DNA of 64,000 nucleotides from Eublepharis macularius (lineage: Eukaryota > Chordata > Lepidosauria > Squamata > Eublepharidae), in contig NC_072793.1 in the NCBI RefSeq assembly GCF_028583425.1, positions 172,709,681 to 172,773,680 on the forward strand, in the 5' to 3' direction. The translations under genes were made by a program, and so were the position numbers. Shown here in pieces: positions 22,972 through 35,199 of the stretch (position 1 is the stretch's first letter; each line of letters starts with the position of its first letter). The notes under the pieces are model-generated. The model was not told the DNA's origin and ran no database searches. It was given only the letters and a program-made list of their open reading frames with translations.

Positions 22972-24365
22972 AGTGAAAATCTGGGGGAAGCACAAACCCA
23001 CAAGAGAAAAATGAGAAAATAAAATACATCAACTTGCTTTATTAACTCAGTTGTTCAATGCAAACTAAGGAAAGAAGACAATGTTGCAATTTGTTATTGT
23101 AAAACAAAGCAAAGGGAAAGAATGTATATGCTTTATTTCAACAGGATGCAGAATTCACTCTGAACCGCTTTTTCAAAAGAAATTTCCAGAGCTGCCTACT
23201 CTAGTTTCCTGGATTTTGTTTACTTAAAAATGAACACAGCACAAATAAAATTGGTAATTTTCTCTGTCAGACCATCCATGACTTCCAAGGCCTATTGTGT
23301 TTAGCTTCCAGAGACCTTACGAGATTGGGTGAGCCTGGGCTGTCTAGGCCAAGGCAGAGACAGAGGTCAGGACCTTGCATGTCCTTCCTTTGCCACTTGG
23401 CTGGAGCTGTCCCTTTGAGATCCAGATTGCTACCCACAGAGAATCTCTCCCAATGGAGCTATTTTGGCTTCTTCTTTTTCACTTAAGTGTATTTACAGTA
23501 TTGGTGGCTAACTCAGTCTCAGTTGCAGAGATGGATAGATATTGTTGGATTTTTAATATGCTGATGTAATGAACAAGATCAAGCAAACACAACCATGCAC
23601 AGGAAGTAGTTTCACATTTGTACTACCAAAAATCTGAAAGAATCTAGCACCAGTCATACTATTTTAACAAACATTGTAACAGTGGGAGGGTTGGGAAGCT
23701 CTCAAGTTAAAGTACCCCTCATATCAAAGAAAAGTGATTACAATCTCCTATACAATCACAGTTGCCAGTCATCTTCCAAACTGAATTAAGAAAAGCCTGT
23801 TTCATAAGAGATTTCAGACTAGTTCTAAGATTCCTGAAGCCGTTAGCCGTAACTTCATAGGTCAAAGTTCAATATTGTTAAGTTTGTCTTAAATTCAACA
23901 TGTGAGTATTGGAAAGGATGCATTCTGGTGGTATAGTGTAACTCCCCCCTTTTAGCCACATGGTGGAGGTATTTAGCTACCAAACCGATACTGGCTTCTT
24001 CCGTCCCACATAGAATCACTTTGATATCATTCCCCCCCACACCCAAAATATTAGCATACCATCCTCACCAAGGTGGAAAACCTAAGCCTATTTATTTTAC
24101 AAAGGAACTGCAAAATAATCAAAGAACTACAGGTCTGCAGAAAATCTTAAAAGTTGGGTGAGAGAGAATTAGGAAGATCTGCCAGAAAACCCTACAATTT
24201 ATTTGTTTGTTTATAGTCCGCCTTTCTCACTGAGACTCGAGGCGGATTACACAGCATGAGGTTAATACAATCAGTATCAAGTAAGTACGATGTAAGTAAA
24301 TAAACTGAACTGCAATATTGATCCAGCGGCTGTAACAGTCTCTAGCTATAATGGAGTATGCAAGA
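22972..24365. other. Spacer, partly unique to this unit
   Basis: Up to ~23,500 it matches the spacers at 8,660-9,000 and 57,620-58,100, including the empty site of the 57,668 element ('gctggagctgtccctttgag' near 23,401). From 23,570 on I find no match elsewhere in the window. Bases 24,185-24,330 are a minus-strand CR1-type tail. Confidence 0.5.
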
Positions 24366-24374
24366 CTGCTCCTT

Positions 24375-24579
24375 ATATTGTCGAAGGCTTTCACGGCCGG
24401 AGAACGATGGTTGTTGTGGATTTTCCGGGCTGTATTGCCGTGGTCTTGGCATTGTAGTTCCTGACGTTTCGCCAGTAGCTGTGGCTGGCATCTTCAGAGG
24501 TGTAGCACCGAAAGACTCTCTTGGAAAAAGCACCGATAGACTCTCTTGGACTCACCTGGAAAATCCACAACAACCAAGC
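24375..24579. mobile_element. Fold-back Penelope-like insertion, family A
   Basis: The left part carries the family A repeat ('ttgtcgaaggctttcacggc' onward). The right end returns as an inverted copy of its first bases ('ggaaaatccacaacaacca'). A 9-bp duplication ctgctcctt flanks it (24,366-24,374 and 24,580-24,588). A repeated 'agactctcttgga' lies inside. The minus strand keeps a hammerhead-like core at 24,455-24,505: CTGAAGA, a GCCAG/CTGGC stem, then GAAAC. Confidence 0.75.
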
Positions 24580-24589
24580 CTGCTCCTTC

Positions 24590-25384
24590 CTTCACCGAAG
24601 CCTATTTTGTGCCACACACTTGATACTAGGGTACTATTTCCGATGTTAAGAGCTTACAGCAAGATGGACAACCTTAACATTCTACATGAAACTGCAAGTG
24701 AACAAACAAATGCTTTCAAGGTCAGATCAGTTGCATGTTAACAAGGGGTTATTTGTTGGAATTTCAAGCATATCTATGGAGGGAGGCAGTTCTGAATGGT
24801 TTCAGCAAAACAGCCACTGACAACTGCTGAGGCATAAGACAAAGTTCTTATTGTAGAATTGGAACAATAGGCACAACTCCAGGGGGACAAAAAAAAAGCT
24901 GCACTGGAGTATCACTAGCCACTATACATGGAATGTTGTTTGCAGGCATTTCATTCCAATATTACATCAATAGATTCTATGCTTGAGTTGCATATTTAGT
25001 ATGTTTCATGCTAGCCTTGGAAACAGTCACCTGTGATAATAGCACTGTGCAGCTTTATTTAAATCACTTGGTTACAGAAATGTTTTAAGACCGACAGATT
25101 CTGAAGTGTAACAGATTCAGCATGAACATTACACTACATATTCCGTTCACAAGTATGTCGGCTGAATACAGCACTAGCCATCAATCCAGAAAAAATGGGC
25201 TGGAATCGAAAAAATGCAACAAGACAGGTACAGTTTAGAAAAAGAGTGAACATGAAAGGGCTCTCCTCTTGTTCCCCAAAGCAAATGTACAGTTGGATCT
25301 AACTATACAGTTCTACACCAGTTCTCTAGAATCTTAACAAAGTGGCCAATACAGTCTTTGGGTATTTCAACAAAGGGGAGAAAG
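24590..25384 (-). other. 3' UTR-like flank of the stathmin retrocopy
   Basis: Minus-strand sequence after the stop includes AATAAA (near 25,053) followed by 'gctgcacagtgctatt', the kind of end stathmin mRNAs have. No poly(A) tract follows, and the sequence down to 24,590 has no match in the other units. The retrocopy may have come from a transcript with a longer 3' UTR. Confidence 0.5.
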
Positions 25385-25852
25385 TCAGGTTCCAGGATGA
25401 AGTTTGTCACTTTCATTCTCATCCTGTTCTTTGCCTCCTTCTTTGTTCTTCTGTACTTCTTCAATATGCTTGTCTTTCTCTCTCAAGCGCGCCAGTTTAG
25501 CAGACATTTGTGCTTCTCTGTTCTCTTTGTCAGCTTCCATTTTGTGAGTCAGCTTCTCCTCTGCCATTTTGCTAAAGTTGTTATTTCTCTTCAATTGCTT
25601 TTTGAAGCAACTCTTTTTTATGCTCTCGTTTCTCAGCCAGTCATTTAATACCTCAGTTTCATGGGATTTGCGCCTTTCTTCTGCAGTTTTTAGCTTCCTC
25701 TGAATTTCTTCCAAGGAGAGATCTTTCTTCTTTGGAGGAGACAAGGGAAACTCTGGAACTGCTTCTTTAGAAGGAGGATCCAGTATCAATTCAAACACCT
25801 GGCCAGAAGCACGTTTTTCCAGTTCTTTCACCTGCTTGTCAGAAGATGCCAT
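25385..25852 (-). pseudogene. STMN1: Stathmin retrocopy with an open frame
   Basis: A 155-codon intronless frame reads [18 protein letters not shown], then [18 protein letters not shown] and later [17 protein letters not shown], which is stathmin 1, a tubulin-binding phosphoprotein of ~149 residues. The normal gene has several introns, so this is a reverse-transcribed copy. About 25 codons in the middle ([14 protein letters not shown]...) are read in the wrong frame between two compensating indels; the shifted frame there gives the expected L-A-E-K-R-E-H. The S-P-P-K-K-K-D motif survives. The C-terminus ([17 protein letters not shown]) departs from the parent. 5' UTR-like sequence reaches ~25,985, and 3' UTR-like sequence with AATAAA continues to ~25,040. 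Expression is unknown; probably not a working stathmin. Confidence 0.9.
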
Positions 25853-26553
25853 GTCTAAGGGACTTCAAAAGAACGTGGAACAGAGACTCCAGTAAAGAGG
25901 CCCGCTCCTGTCACTGTTGCAGCCACACACAAACTCCAATCTTCCTTTCTTCTCGCTGACCCCTTTCCCCTCTCTTTTCTCCATCTGAAGGCAGATCTCA
26001 AATAAGAAAGCTCAGAAATGGTCCTTTTCTCAGCCCACACACTGTGGTCCAAAGAGGAGCCTGGCTGCTTCTGCTGAACCAGGAGGAGATGAGTAAATAT
26101 TTATTGCACTCACTTGGAGCAAAGGATACAATTATGGGTTGTAGAAGGCTTGATATGGAGGAGTGACTCTGCAGCCCTTTAGGGGATTGTGTATGTGTAG
26201 ATCCATTTCTAAGAAATTAAACAAATGGTGCTATCGGGTGCCATTATTAACTTATAAGGTGCCCAGCCAAACCCATGAAGAACAAACATTGTCTTTTGAT
26301 ACTTAAAGATCATCTAAGCATTATAGAGACCTTATGAGTAAACAATATAAATGTGGTCCTGTTTACTAGACATCTTAAGCGTTTCCCCATTATTCAGGTT
26401 GAGGGCTTATTGGAAGAAAAGATTCTAATTAATTATTAAATAATTTGGTGTCTTTGTGAACTCTTTCACATCCTTAAGGATTGTGGTATTACTAAAACTC
26501 CTAGTCTGACGATTTCTCCCCTTCATGAATTCTCGGGTGGAATGTGAAATCAC

Positions 26554-27782
26554 TTATCCATCTGAATTGCTTTCCATATTCCTGCATTTATGTGGCTTCT
26601 CCCCTGCATGGATTCTTTCATGTGATTTAAGGTGTGTGCTGTAATTGAAGCTATCTCCACACTGCAGGCATTTGTATGCCTTTTTTTCTGTGTGGATTCT
26701 TTTATGAGCGTTAAGGTTTGAGCTCTGATTGAAGCTTTTCCCACACTCCAGGCATTTATATGGCTTCTCCCCTGTATGAATTCTTTCATGCACTTTAAGG
26801 ACTGTGTTGCTACTGAAAGTCTTTCCACACTTCAAGCATGTCTTTTCCGCTGTGTGGATTCTCTGATGGGAATCAAGGCTTCCACTGTGACGGAAGCTCT
26901 TCCCACACACCAAGCATTTATGTGGTTTCTCTCCTCTGTGGATTATTTTATGCGTATTAAGCTCTGAGCTCTGATTGAAGCTTTTCCCACATTCCAGGCA
27001 TTTATACAATTTTTCTCCAGTATGGATACGTTTATGCATATTGAGGCTTGTAGTATGACTGAAGCTTTTCCCACAATCTAGGCATTTATACGGCTTCTCC
27101 CCTGTATGGATTCTTTCATGCACTTTAAGGTTTGTGTTGATTCTGAAACTCTTTCCACACTCTGAACATTTATATGGCTTTTCTCCCGTGTGGAGACTTC
27201 GGTGTACAGTCAGGTGCGAGCTCTGACTGAAGCCTTTCCCACATTCCTGGCATTTATATGGTCTCTCTCCAGAATGGGTTCTTTGGTGGGAAGTAAGATG
27301 TGGTCTCTGACAGAAACATTTCCCACATACAGTGCACTGGTATGGTTTCTCCCCAGAGTGGATTCTCTGGTGGGAAGTGAAGGATACCCTCCAACTAAAG
27401 GTCATTCCACACTCCAAGCACTCATATGGCTTCTGCCCTGTGTGGATTCTTTGATGGGAAGTGAGGCTTGCACTCTGACTGAAGCTTTTTCCAGACTCCA
27501 AGCATTTGTAAGGTTTCTCCCCTGTGTGAGTTCTTTCATGCATGGTAAGTTTTCCACTTTGACTGTACCTCTTTCCTTTGAGATATTCTTCTTGAGCTGG
27601 CTTTTCAAGCAAGCCATCAGCCTTGAAAACTACAGACTGATTCCCCAAATTCTCCACTTGGTTCTCCTCCAGCCTTCTTGATTCTTCTTGATTCCTAGAA
27701 GACTCTTCCTTCATTTCATGGCTGATTGTTTCAAAAAACACCACACATCTCTGGCTATAATACTTGTCATCCAGCCTGTCAC
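26554..27782 (-). CDS. Gene 2 exon 5: C2H2 zinc-finger array
   Basis: Last exon of the second KRAB-ZNF gene. The acceptor CACCAG precedes GTGACAGG in phase 1. After ~60 residues of spacer, the array opens with half a finger ([15 protein letters not shown], no cysteines) and then a finger with serine for its second cysteine (CLESGKSF). Ten intact fingers follow, the last ending LKSHERIH, and a short tail CRNMESNSDG. Compared with genes 1, 3 and 4, ~130 codons are missing between EYLKGK and the half finger, which is an in-frame deletion. Codon TAA replaces the GAA/TAC seen in the orphan and gene 4 tails, so the tail is short. Product 485 residues with exons 2-4; likely functional but with fewer fingers. 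A possible AATAAA lies at 26,100-26,105. Confidence 0.88.
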
Positions 27783-29171
27783 CTGGTGGAAAAAAGACCC
27801 CCAATTAGTCAATCATCTCCCATCATATCAAGTTAGCTTTCCTGAAGAGTTAATTCAGATGGAGTTCTTTGCTGTATTTTAATTTGATTTCTGACGTGGC
27901 CATGGTACAGATGCAACACGAGTTTTGATGTTGATGGGTTGTGCAATGTGAATGCTGCTGTGCTTATTAGTTGTTTTTATTTATTGTGTTACTTTGGTTT
28001 TTATTTTTGATGTGATCCCCTCTCAGCCTGGTTTTACCGAGAGAGAGGAATATAAGAGCAATAAAATAAATAAATACAAATAAACAAACTTTGGTACTCC
28101 TTGTTGGGAATTTTCATCTGAAGAGTTCACAAGGGAACTGTCTCCCTATGGATACTCTCTTAAGACTGCTAACAAGTTGAAACTGCTGTCCAATAATATT
28201 ATAGTACAAAGGGTACAACATATAATCTAAAGGCTTTCCTATAAGTGGCTTCATGCATTTCATTTTTTAAATATGAACCACTCCCAGATACTGTAGAAAT
28301 GTCTTAAAGTGACTATACTAAGAGTGATTCTGCACACACTGGATAATGCACTTCCAATCCTCTTTATAGATCATTTGGAATGGATTTTTTCATGTGTGGA
28401 ACAAAAAATCCACCTCAAACAATTGATAAAGTGCATTGAAAGTGCATTATTCAACGTGTGCGGAATCAGCCAAAATCACACTGAATAATCCATTTTGGGT
28501 CTCAGTGAGAAAGGCAGAATAAAAATAAAATAAATTTTAAAAAGGTTAGTTCAGACTTTCCATCCTATGCAAACTCCTATGACGAAGGAAACCTCAAAGG
28601 ACGGCACCTTATGGAACAGCCTGCCAGAAGAGGAAAGCCCCCACTCTCCTGGGGTTCCACAGACGATAAAAAACTGAATTATTGAAGAGGACTTTTTACT
28701 CAGAGAGGAGGGCTGCACTGTGAGGAACGGGTCTCAAACAGATGCATAAATAAAGAGACAAGAACTATCCTTTACTATGATGCACTGTCAGTTGCTGTAA
28801 GTATTATCCTGTTGTTAATACGTCATTCTTAAAATTGCTTATGCTGTGTCTTAGCACTCTGTATTGGATTGGATTCTTGCTAGTTTAAATCTTTGCAAAT
28901 TTCATTGGTTTACTCTGTTGCACTGTTTATTGAAATGTCTGAAATGGACAGTACTGAATCACACTGTGTAATTTGCCTTGAGTCTCAGTGAGAAAAGCGG
29001 ACTATAAAAAATGTAAATAAAATAAATTAAATTAAAGGCTCTTTTAACCGTTTCCATCCCACGCAAACTTTTATGAGGAAGGAAACCTTGGAGGATGGCA
29101 GAACTGTTGGAGGTAACCAGCGCTCCAAGGAAACCTCTCCGTCTCCAGAGATGCCACATCTAAGCACCCAC
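27783..29171 (-). other. Gene 2 intron 4
   Basis: Contains the CR1 3' end (28,605-29,036) that genes 1 and 3 share. An unrelated block at 28,310-28,490 has near-inverted text ('gcacacactggataatgcac' against 'gtgcattattcaacgtgtgc'), so it is a short fold-back element of ~150 bp. No exon seen. Confidence 0.6.
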
Positions 29172-29258
29172 CTGCCAACCTGGCCTCTTCTTCGAAGTCC
29201 AAGGGAAATGGCTCTTCACTTGCCTGAAGCCAGGAGATGAGGACGGGCTTGGGAATCG
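29172..29258 (-). CDS. Gene 2 exon 4: KRAB-B box
   Basis: 87 nt, acceptor TCCAAAG, donor GTGGGTG, phase 1 at both ends. Encodes A-I-P-K-P-V-L-I-S-W-L-Q-A-S-E-E-P-F-P-L, then DFEEEARLAG, a good KRAB-B match. Confidence 0.9.
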
Positions 29259-30249
29259 CTTTGGAGGAAACAAAGAGACCAGTTACTTCTGACTGCAAAA
29301 CTTTCAGGCACTCCTATGTTATCCACTTCCATGGTCACCTTCTAAAAGTCCACAAGAAGGAAAACTCCCCAACAGCATGTAACAGAAACAGGCATGCAGA
29401 GTCTTGGAAGCATTGATCTGTAAGTAGGCCTACTGTTCATGAAACTTGGATAAAGACACCAGCTGGGAATCGCATGTGAGGGGCCAAGCTGGCCATGTTT
29501 CTTTTAGCCCTCCCTCTTTCAGCCTCTCCAACTGAGAGCCCAGTCCCTTCTCTTTAAAGAGTCTTGATTTATTACACTGCCTTTGAACCTTCCAAGGGTG
29601 GCTCTTCCAGGAGGAAATGCTCCATCCATCTCTACACAGAACCTACATCAGGCAGCTGGGTCTTGGTTAACTGATGTCACTGTCTCACTCACTCACACTC
29701 TCTCACACACATACACAGCCTAGATTATCTGGCCCATGGGATAACAACCCCCGGCCCCATCAAAGGCCGTCATCTGGAGGAAGGCCGAACTGCTCTAGAG
29801 GATATTATTTCCTTCTTGTGTCAGACTGAGCTGTAGATTTTCCTTGGCCAATCCGAGTATAAGGCCTGGCCCCTAAAACATGGGAAAGCATCAAAATTAA
29901 AAGAAAACAAAGCAAAGTATTTCTTAAATTTCTTTGGGCAACATATTCCAAAAAAGTCAAGAGACCAATACTTTTTATTAAGACCAACTCAGCAGTTATA
30001 TGATTTTTTTAAAAAAAACCATACATTTATATAGTTATTTTAATATTTTAAAATGTTTTAATGGCTGGTGTCTGCTGCCTTGGGGACCCTATTTATGTGG
30101 AATGCTGGCATATAAATGTTTTAAATATTGGAGATTATAATAGTAATTTCAAGCTTAAGGAAAAATCATTGTATAATTTGCAACTGCACACCAATGGTTG
30201 GCATGCTGATAACCTCTCCCCCCCACACCACTCTCTGTCCCTAACCATG

Positions 30250-30626
30250 GAGAAATGAGACAAGCCACTGTAAGGCTGTCCCTCGAATCCCCACATCGGC
30301 GAGGCAGTGGGTCAACAGATCATGGTCGATCATGTCGAATGCTGCTGAGAGATCTAGCAAAACCAGCAGTGCTGACCCACCCCGGTCCATGTGCCTTCAG
30401 AGACATCCGTGAGGGTGACCAACACTGTCTCAGTCCCATGGCCCAGGTGGAAACCAGACTGGAATGGGTCCAGAACTGATGCATCTTCCAGGAAACCCTG
30501 CAACTGCTCTACCACCACATGCTCAATCACCTTCCCCAGAAATGGGAGGTTCGAGACTGGGCGGTAAGTGGGGTCCAAAGTAGGATTCTTCAGAAAAAAT
30601 GGTGGATCTTCAGGCAGAAGAATCAA
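30250..30626 (-). mobile_element. L2/CR1-type LINE, reverse-transcriptase fragment
   Basis: The minus frame reads LDPTYRPVSNLPFLGKVIE, then LDPFQSGFHLGHGTETVLV. This is the N-terminal fingers region of RT in the CR1/L2 group. Only ~100 codons remain. A plus-strand piece of a similar LINE 3' end follows at 30,627-30,800. Confidence 0.8.
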
Positions 30627-30811
30627 ATTTCAAGGTTTTGTGAGTGGGCCAGGGAGATAAAATCATAGGGAGAGCCCTTCCCGACTGTCCCATCCACCAG
30701 AGAAGCTTGGTTGCTGGGATTACGAGAGAGGGCCTTTTCGGTGGCAGACCCACATTTATCAAACATTCTCCCCAAAGAAGTGCGCCTGCCCCCACCCCCC
30801 TAGTCTTAGTC

Positions 30812-30945
30812 TTCAAGAACTGACGAAGAGAACTGTGGTTCTGGAAAGCTTATGCTACTATAAAGTTGGTTAGTCTTAAAGATGCTACTGGACTCTCTAC
30901 TATTTTGCTAATACAGACTAACACGGTTAACTCCTCAGGATCCCA
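30812..30945 (+). mobile_element. Penelope-like repeat, family B, 3' half
   Basis: Contains CTGACGA, an AGAAC/GTTCT hairpin, GAAA and 'gcttatgcta', then 'ggttagtcttaaagatgcta' and the end 'cagactaacacggttaactc'. Same family as 32,820-33,045 and 46,139-46,682. Confidence 0.65.
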
Positions 30946-31779
30946 AGCCCCAACAATATGTCTAATTTCTCTCTCAACCAGAGGGAATTTAAGGCTAGGG
31001 AAATCCTTGGTTCACACCACACCGCATCAAGTTTGCTTCAGCCACATGCTCTGGAACTTCTCCAGCAAGTCAATACAGCTCCTAGGATGCCATGTGATGA
31101 ACGTGAGGGGAGATCCTCAATTTCTCTTTTAAACAAACAAAAGAATCTCCTAGATGAGTTGTTTAGGTGTGGAAGCCCTACAGGTTCCCTAGAATATGGT
31201 CCCCCAAAATGATCCCTGTCAGTACTTCCCTTGAAGCCTACCAAGATTTTCAGGAAGTTGCCCTTGTTCAAATGAAAGGGTTTTCTATGACTGCAATAAC
31301 AGCCATCCACTGGAGGATGGTGAGCACCTGAGCTTTCCTTAGTGTGGTTCCATTCCTCTTCAGGCTTTCCTTCCTAGGAGGTGTGAGGAGAGAGGTATTC
31401 TGCTTGGCTGCACCTCCTACAGCGACTCCACCTACTGTGGCAGCCATTTTGAGATGGCGCTCACCAACCCCTCTCAAAATTCCAAAGCTGCCCACAGGCT
31501 CAAGAAAGTTGGAGACCTTTGTTCTAGAATTTATCCAGTTTTGTAGGTTCAGATTTATTAACAGCTGAAATTAAAATTATTCCAAAGGGATTAGAGTATT
31601 AGATTGTTGCATTTTTTTAAAAAAAAATTAAAAAGTATCTCGAGGCATTTTAATGACAAACAAATTTATTCCCATATACATTTTCTTGAGTCAAAGATTG
31701 CTTCTTCAGATGAATAATATATTAGGAACCCCTGTGCCTACTTTGTTCATCTTCACAGGGCTTGCAGGTGCTTTCAGGC

Positions 31780-32150
31780 CCCCGGGTGGCACAACTTTCT
31801 TTCACCAGGAAGAGGGACTATAGATTTGTGGAACCCTTCCTATGGGTTGCACTGTTGGAAGTCACTCATGCTCAGCAGGACCTGCTAATGTTTTGGAAGC
31901 TCTGTAAGACAGAACTCTTTTGGTGTGCCTTTGCTATCTAATATTCTTTTGTGAGGCAGAGCAAATTGCCCTGCATTTATCTACCTGCTATTTTTATGTT
32001 ATTCACAGGGTTTTATACACTGGAGTTTGGACTAGAGTGTTTTTCATTACTTGTATTAGGCTGTTTTATAGTGATTTTATTGAATACTGTATTTTTGTAC
32101 TTTTTTTAACTGTTGTAAATGTTGTGAACGGCTTTGACATCAATAAAGAC
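31780..32150 (+). mobile_element. CR1/L2-type LINE 3' end
   Basis: The text 'tttggaagctctgtaagaca' through 'aatgttgtgaacggcttt' is also present at 49,020-49,330, upstream of the KRAB-A exon of gene 3. Only the 3' end remains. Confidence 0.6.
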
Positions 32151-32186
32151 CAAAAATAATGGCAAAAACCACACCATCCACATCTA

Positions 32187-32426
<240 letters not shown>

Positions 32427-32819
32427 TCAGGGCCACAGGCAGAGGTCTTTCACATCTCCTCCTAACTCATCTTTTTACAAACTGGAGATGCCAGAAATTG
32501 AACCTGGGACCTTCTTACACACCAAGCAGGGCCTTTACCACTGAGCCACAGCCTCTTTTCTTCCAGACCCTTCATGTAAGACTCTTGTTACCCAAGCGGG
32601 GAGTTCCACCTTCAAGGGATACTTGACACACCATAGAAGAATAATAAACCCTGCTTGGGCAACTTAACAAGCATCCCGCCTTTTGATTCAAGGGAGAAGA
32701 TCAGTGAACCACAAGGCCTTCCATTTTGACTTGCAGTCATCAGAAAGCTACAGATATATTTTATTTATTTATCTGAGCATTTTTAGGCCACTTTTCTCTG
32801 TGAAAAAAGCCAAGATTGT

Positions 32820-33045
32820 TTACAAAAAGAAAAAAGTCCAGTAGCACCTTTAAGACTAACAAATTTTATTGTAGCATAAGCTTTCAAGAACCATAGCTCT
32901 CTTCGTCAGATGCAAGAGCTGTCATTCTCGAAGGCTTATGATACAATAAAATTGGTTAGTCTTAAAGGTGCTACTTGGTTCTTCACTTTTTTGCAGCAAC
33001 AGAATAACATGGCTAATTCCTCTGCATCTATAAAAAGAAAAAGGT
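32820..33045. mobile_element. Fold-back Penelope-like insertion, family B
   Basis: The left arm ('ccagtagcacctttaagact') returns inverted as 'agtcttaaaggtgctacttg', followed by the family B 3' end. An A-rich duplication (aaaaagaaaaa) flanks it. The same place in gene 1 (near 16,455) and gene 3 (near 50,740) is empty, so it inserted in gene 2 alone. Confidence 0.75.
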
Positions 33046-33150
33046 TCCAAATTACAAAAAAACAACGGAAATGGTTACTTCCAACCCTACTGGAAGAGGA
33101 AGAGGCACTAAGCTTCTCCTTAAAGACCTCACAGACGGTCTGTCCCTCAC

Positions 33151-33233
33151 CTCAGCTGGCTGCATCTTAAATGTTTCCACTGCACCCCAAAAAGGAGACG
33201 ATCTGGAATGTGGCTCCGATAATCTTCCACTAA
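33151..33233 (-). CDS. Gene 2 exon 2: 5' UTR and start codon (MQPAE)
   Basis: 83 nt. The acceptor CCCTCACAG and donor CTGAG/GTGAGG are kept. The last 15 bases (33,151-33,165) encode M-Q-P-A-E in phase 0 to KRAB-A. Confidence 0.8.
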
Positions 33234-33322
33234 CTGTGAGGGAGACAAATTTATATTTAGGTATTTATTTATTTTGTTTATACCCCGCCTTTCTCAGTTC
33301 AGTGTTGGGCTCCCTCAGTCAC

Positions 33323-33557
33323 CTAGGGTTGCCAGCCTCCAGGTAGTGGCTGGAGATCTCGCAGAATTACAACGGTCTCCAGGCCCCAGAGATCAGTTCA
33401 CCTGGAGAAAATGCCTACTTTTGGTGGTGTACTCTGGAATTATGCCATGCCAAGGTCCTTTCCCTCCCCAAACCCCACTTTCTCCAGGTTTCTCCAGGTT
33501 TCACCCCTCCCCCCAGATCTCCAGGAATTTCCCAACTTGGAGCTGGCAACCCTAGGC
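33323..33557. mobile_element. 'gttgccagcctcc' MITE with complete ends
   Basis: Ends CCTAGGGTTGCCAG and CTGGCAACCCTAGG are perfect inverted repeats. The surrounding DNA ('tgttgggctccctca' and onward) matches 17,298-17,313 of gene 1, which lacks the element. No transposase; superfamily undecided. Confidence 0.8.
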
Positions 33558-34862
33558 CCCACCCTGGGTCTCTGTCAAAGGAATAGCTGGTCGTAGGAAG
33601 TTGTTGGGCTTTTCTGGACCACCAGAGAGCTGGGAGGAAAGACACAAAAAAGACAAATGGGTGATTCTCATGATGGTGGAATGTGAAGTTTAAATGTTTC
33701 TAGAGTAGATCAAGCCATTCAGCCCAGCCTTCCTTTTCTGACCGCGGTTATCCAGATGCCTCTGAGAAGGTCAGAAGCACAGCCTGACACTCTCCTTCAT
33801 TCTTCACCTAACATACTTTGAGGTAAACTGCCTTGGAACATGGAAGTTTTTTCAGTTTTTTAAAAAAGCACTACCCAGGAGACACAGCTGTGGAATCCAT
33901 GTGAGCCATTGGAAACGCACTGACTGAATTATGTTATAGGATTGCCTGGTCTGCTTTGGTCCCAGTGAGAAAGGCGGATTAGAGAAGAAAAATGATACAG
34001 GCATAAATCAAACAACAGATAAACATGACCATGCAGTAACAAAGCCATAACAAAAGAAGAAAAAACCAAAGGCACAGACAAATCAATTTAAACAAAATTT
34101 TTAAAAATTAAAATATTTGCATTTGTTAAAATGGAAAAGTCATAATTATTTGCAACTTAGAACCGCCCCCAATCAGTTTCTCCCTTGATGCAGTTGCTCC
34201 TCCCCTGTTAAACAACACCCCTCCCCCTGCACTTTTAAAAAGGTCTCCAAAAGAAGATCCCCAGAGCTCCTGTGCCAAAATATTGGGGGGAGCCGGAAGG
34301 GGCTGGGGCAGGCAGGAGGAGCACCTGTAATTGACCCCCAGCAAGGGTGGGGCTGGGAGATTCCTGACTTGCATCCACTGTGGGGAAGCAGCCTGGGATT
34401 TTCATTCCCCTAATATCTGGAGAGTTTAAAATACATTTGGGAGGAAAGGAAATTGCAATAAAACAGGAGAAATGGGGGGCTGGGGCGAATGTGAGAGAGG
34501 GGAGGGGGAACAGGACCCCAACATTATTTTTGCACACACACACCAAACATTCCCACAGCACACTTCCTCTTCCCTTACACACAATCCCATGAGTTATGAA
34601 AATAATCTGCTTTTCTTCTGAAATTACCATCGCATCGCCTACATTTCAAAAAAAACATGTTCGCCCTTGCTGGTCTCGTTTCCCCGGGCTGTTTTTTGGG
34701 GAATTTCTTTGGCTTTGCAAGAGGCTCTCCCTGATGCAGGAGGAAGGAGGGAAGGGAAGGAAGATGGGCGTCGCAGAGCTCTCTCTCACCCCTCCTTTCT
34801 CTGCTTTGGGTCTGGCAATGCAAAATTCCCAGTCCCACCCTCCAAAGCCCCTTTTTGCTCAC

Positions 34863-35040
34863 CAGATCCCGCCGCCTCTTCAGGAAGCAGCCCGGGAGTC
34901 TGCAAGGGCTGGGGGGGGGGAGAGCCTCTCTAGGACTGTGGACTCCCTCCCTTTAACCCTTGGGAGCATCTCAGCAGTTAAGACGGCGCACGAGAGAGCA
35001 TGCAAAGGGAACCTCCCAGGAAAAGGTAGGCAAGAAAAGT
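34863..35040 (-). promoter_or_regulatory. Gene 2 exon 1 and promoter
   Basis: Homolog of 21,091-21,295. The donor GATCTG/GTGAGC is at 34,857-34,862. The adjoining intron sequence (34,380-34,860) is also conserved in gene 3 (51,540-52,020), which suggests a functional CpG-rich 5' region. The E-box of genes 1 and 3 is missing. No consistent start codon, so 5' UTR. Confidence 0.62.
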
Positions 35041-35199
35041 CAGAATTAATTACACTCTGATACTGGTCTAATCACGCAGCCTCGGCCACCAGACCCACCT
35101 CACAGGGTTGTGGTGCGGCTAAAATGGAGGAGAGAAACTGGCAACCCGTTCGCAACTAGCTCCTGGTCTTGTTCAGCAGAGAGAATAGAGCTGCTCTGT

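Noticed and set aside
24880-24900. Poly(A) tract of the stathmin retrocopy at 24,888-24,896
   Set aside because: The A-run is on the plus strand, whereas the retrocopy is on the minus strand and would show a T-run here.
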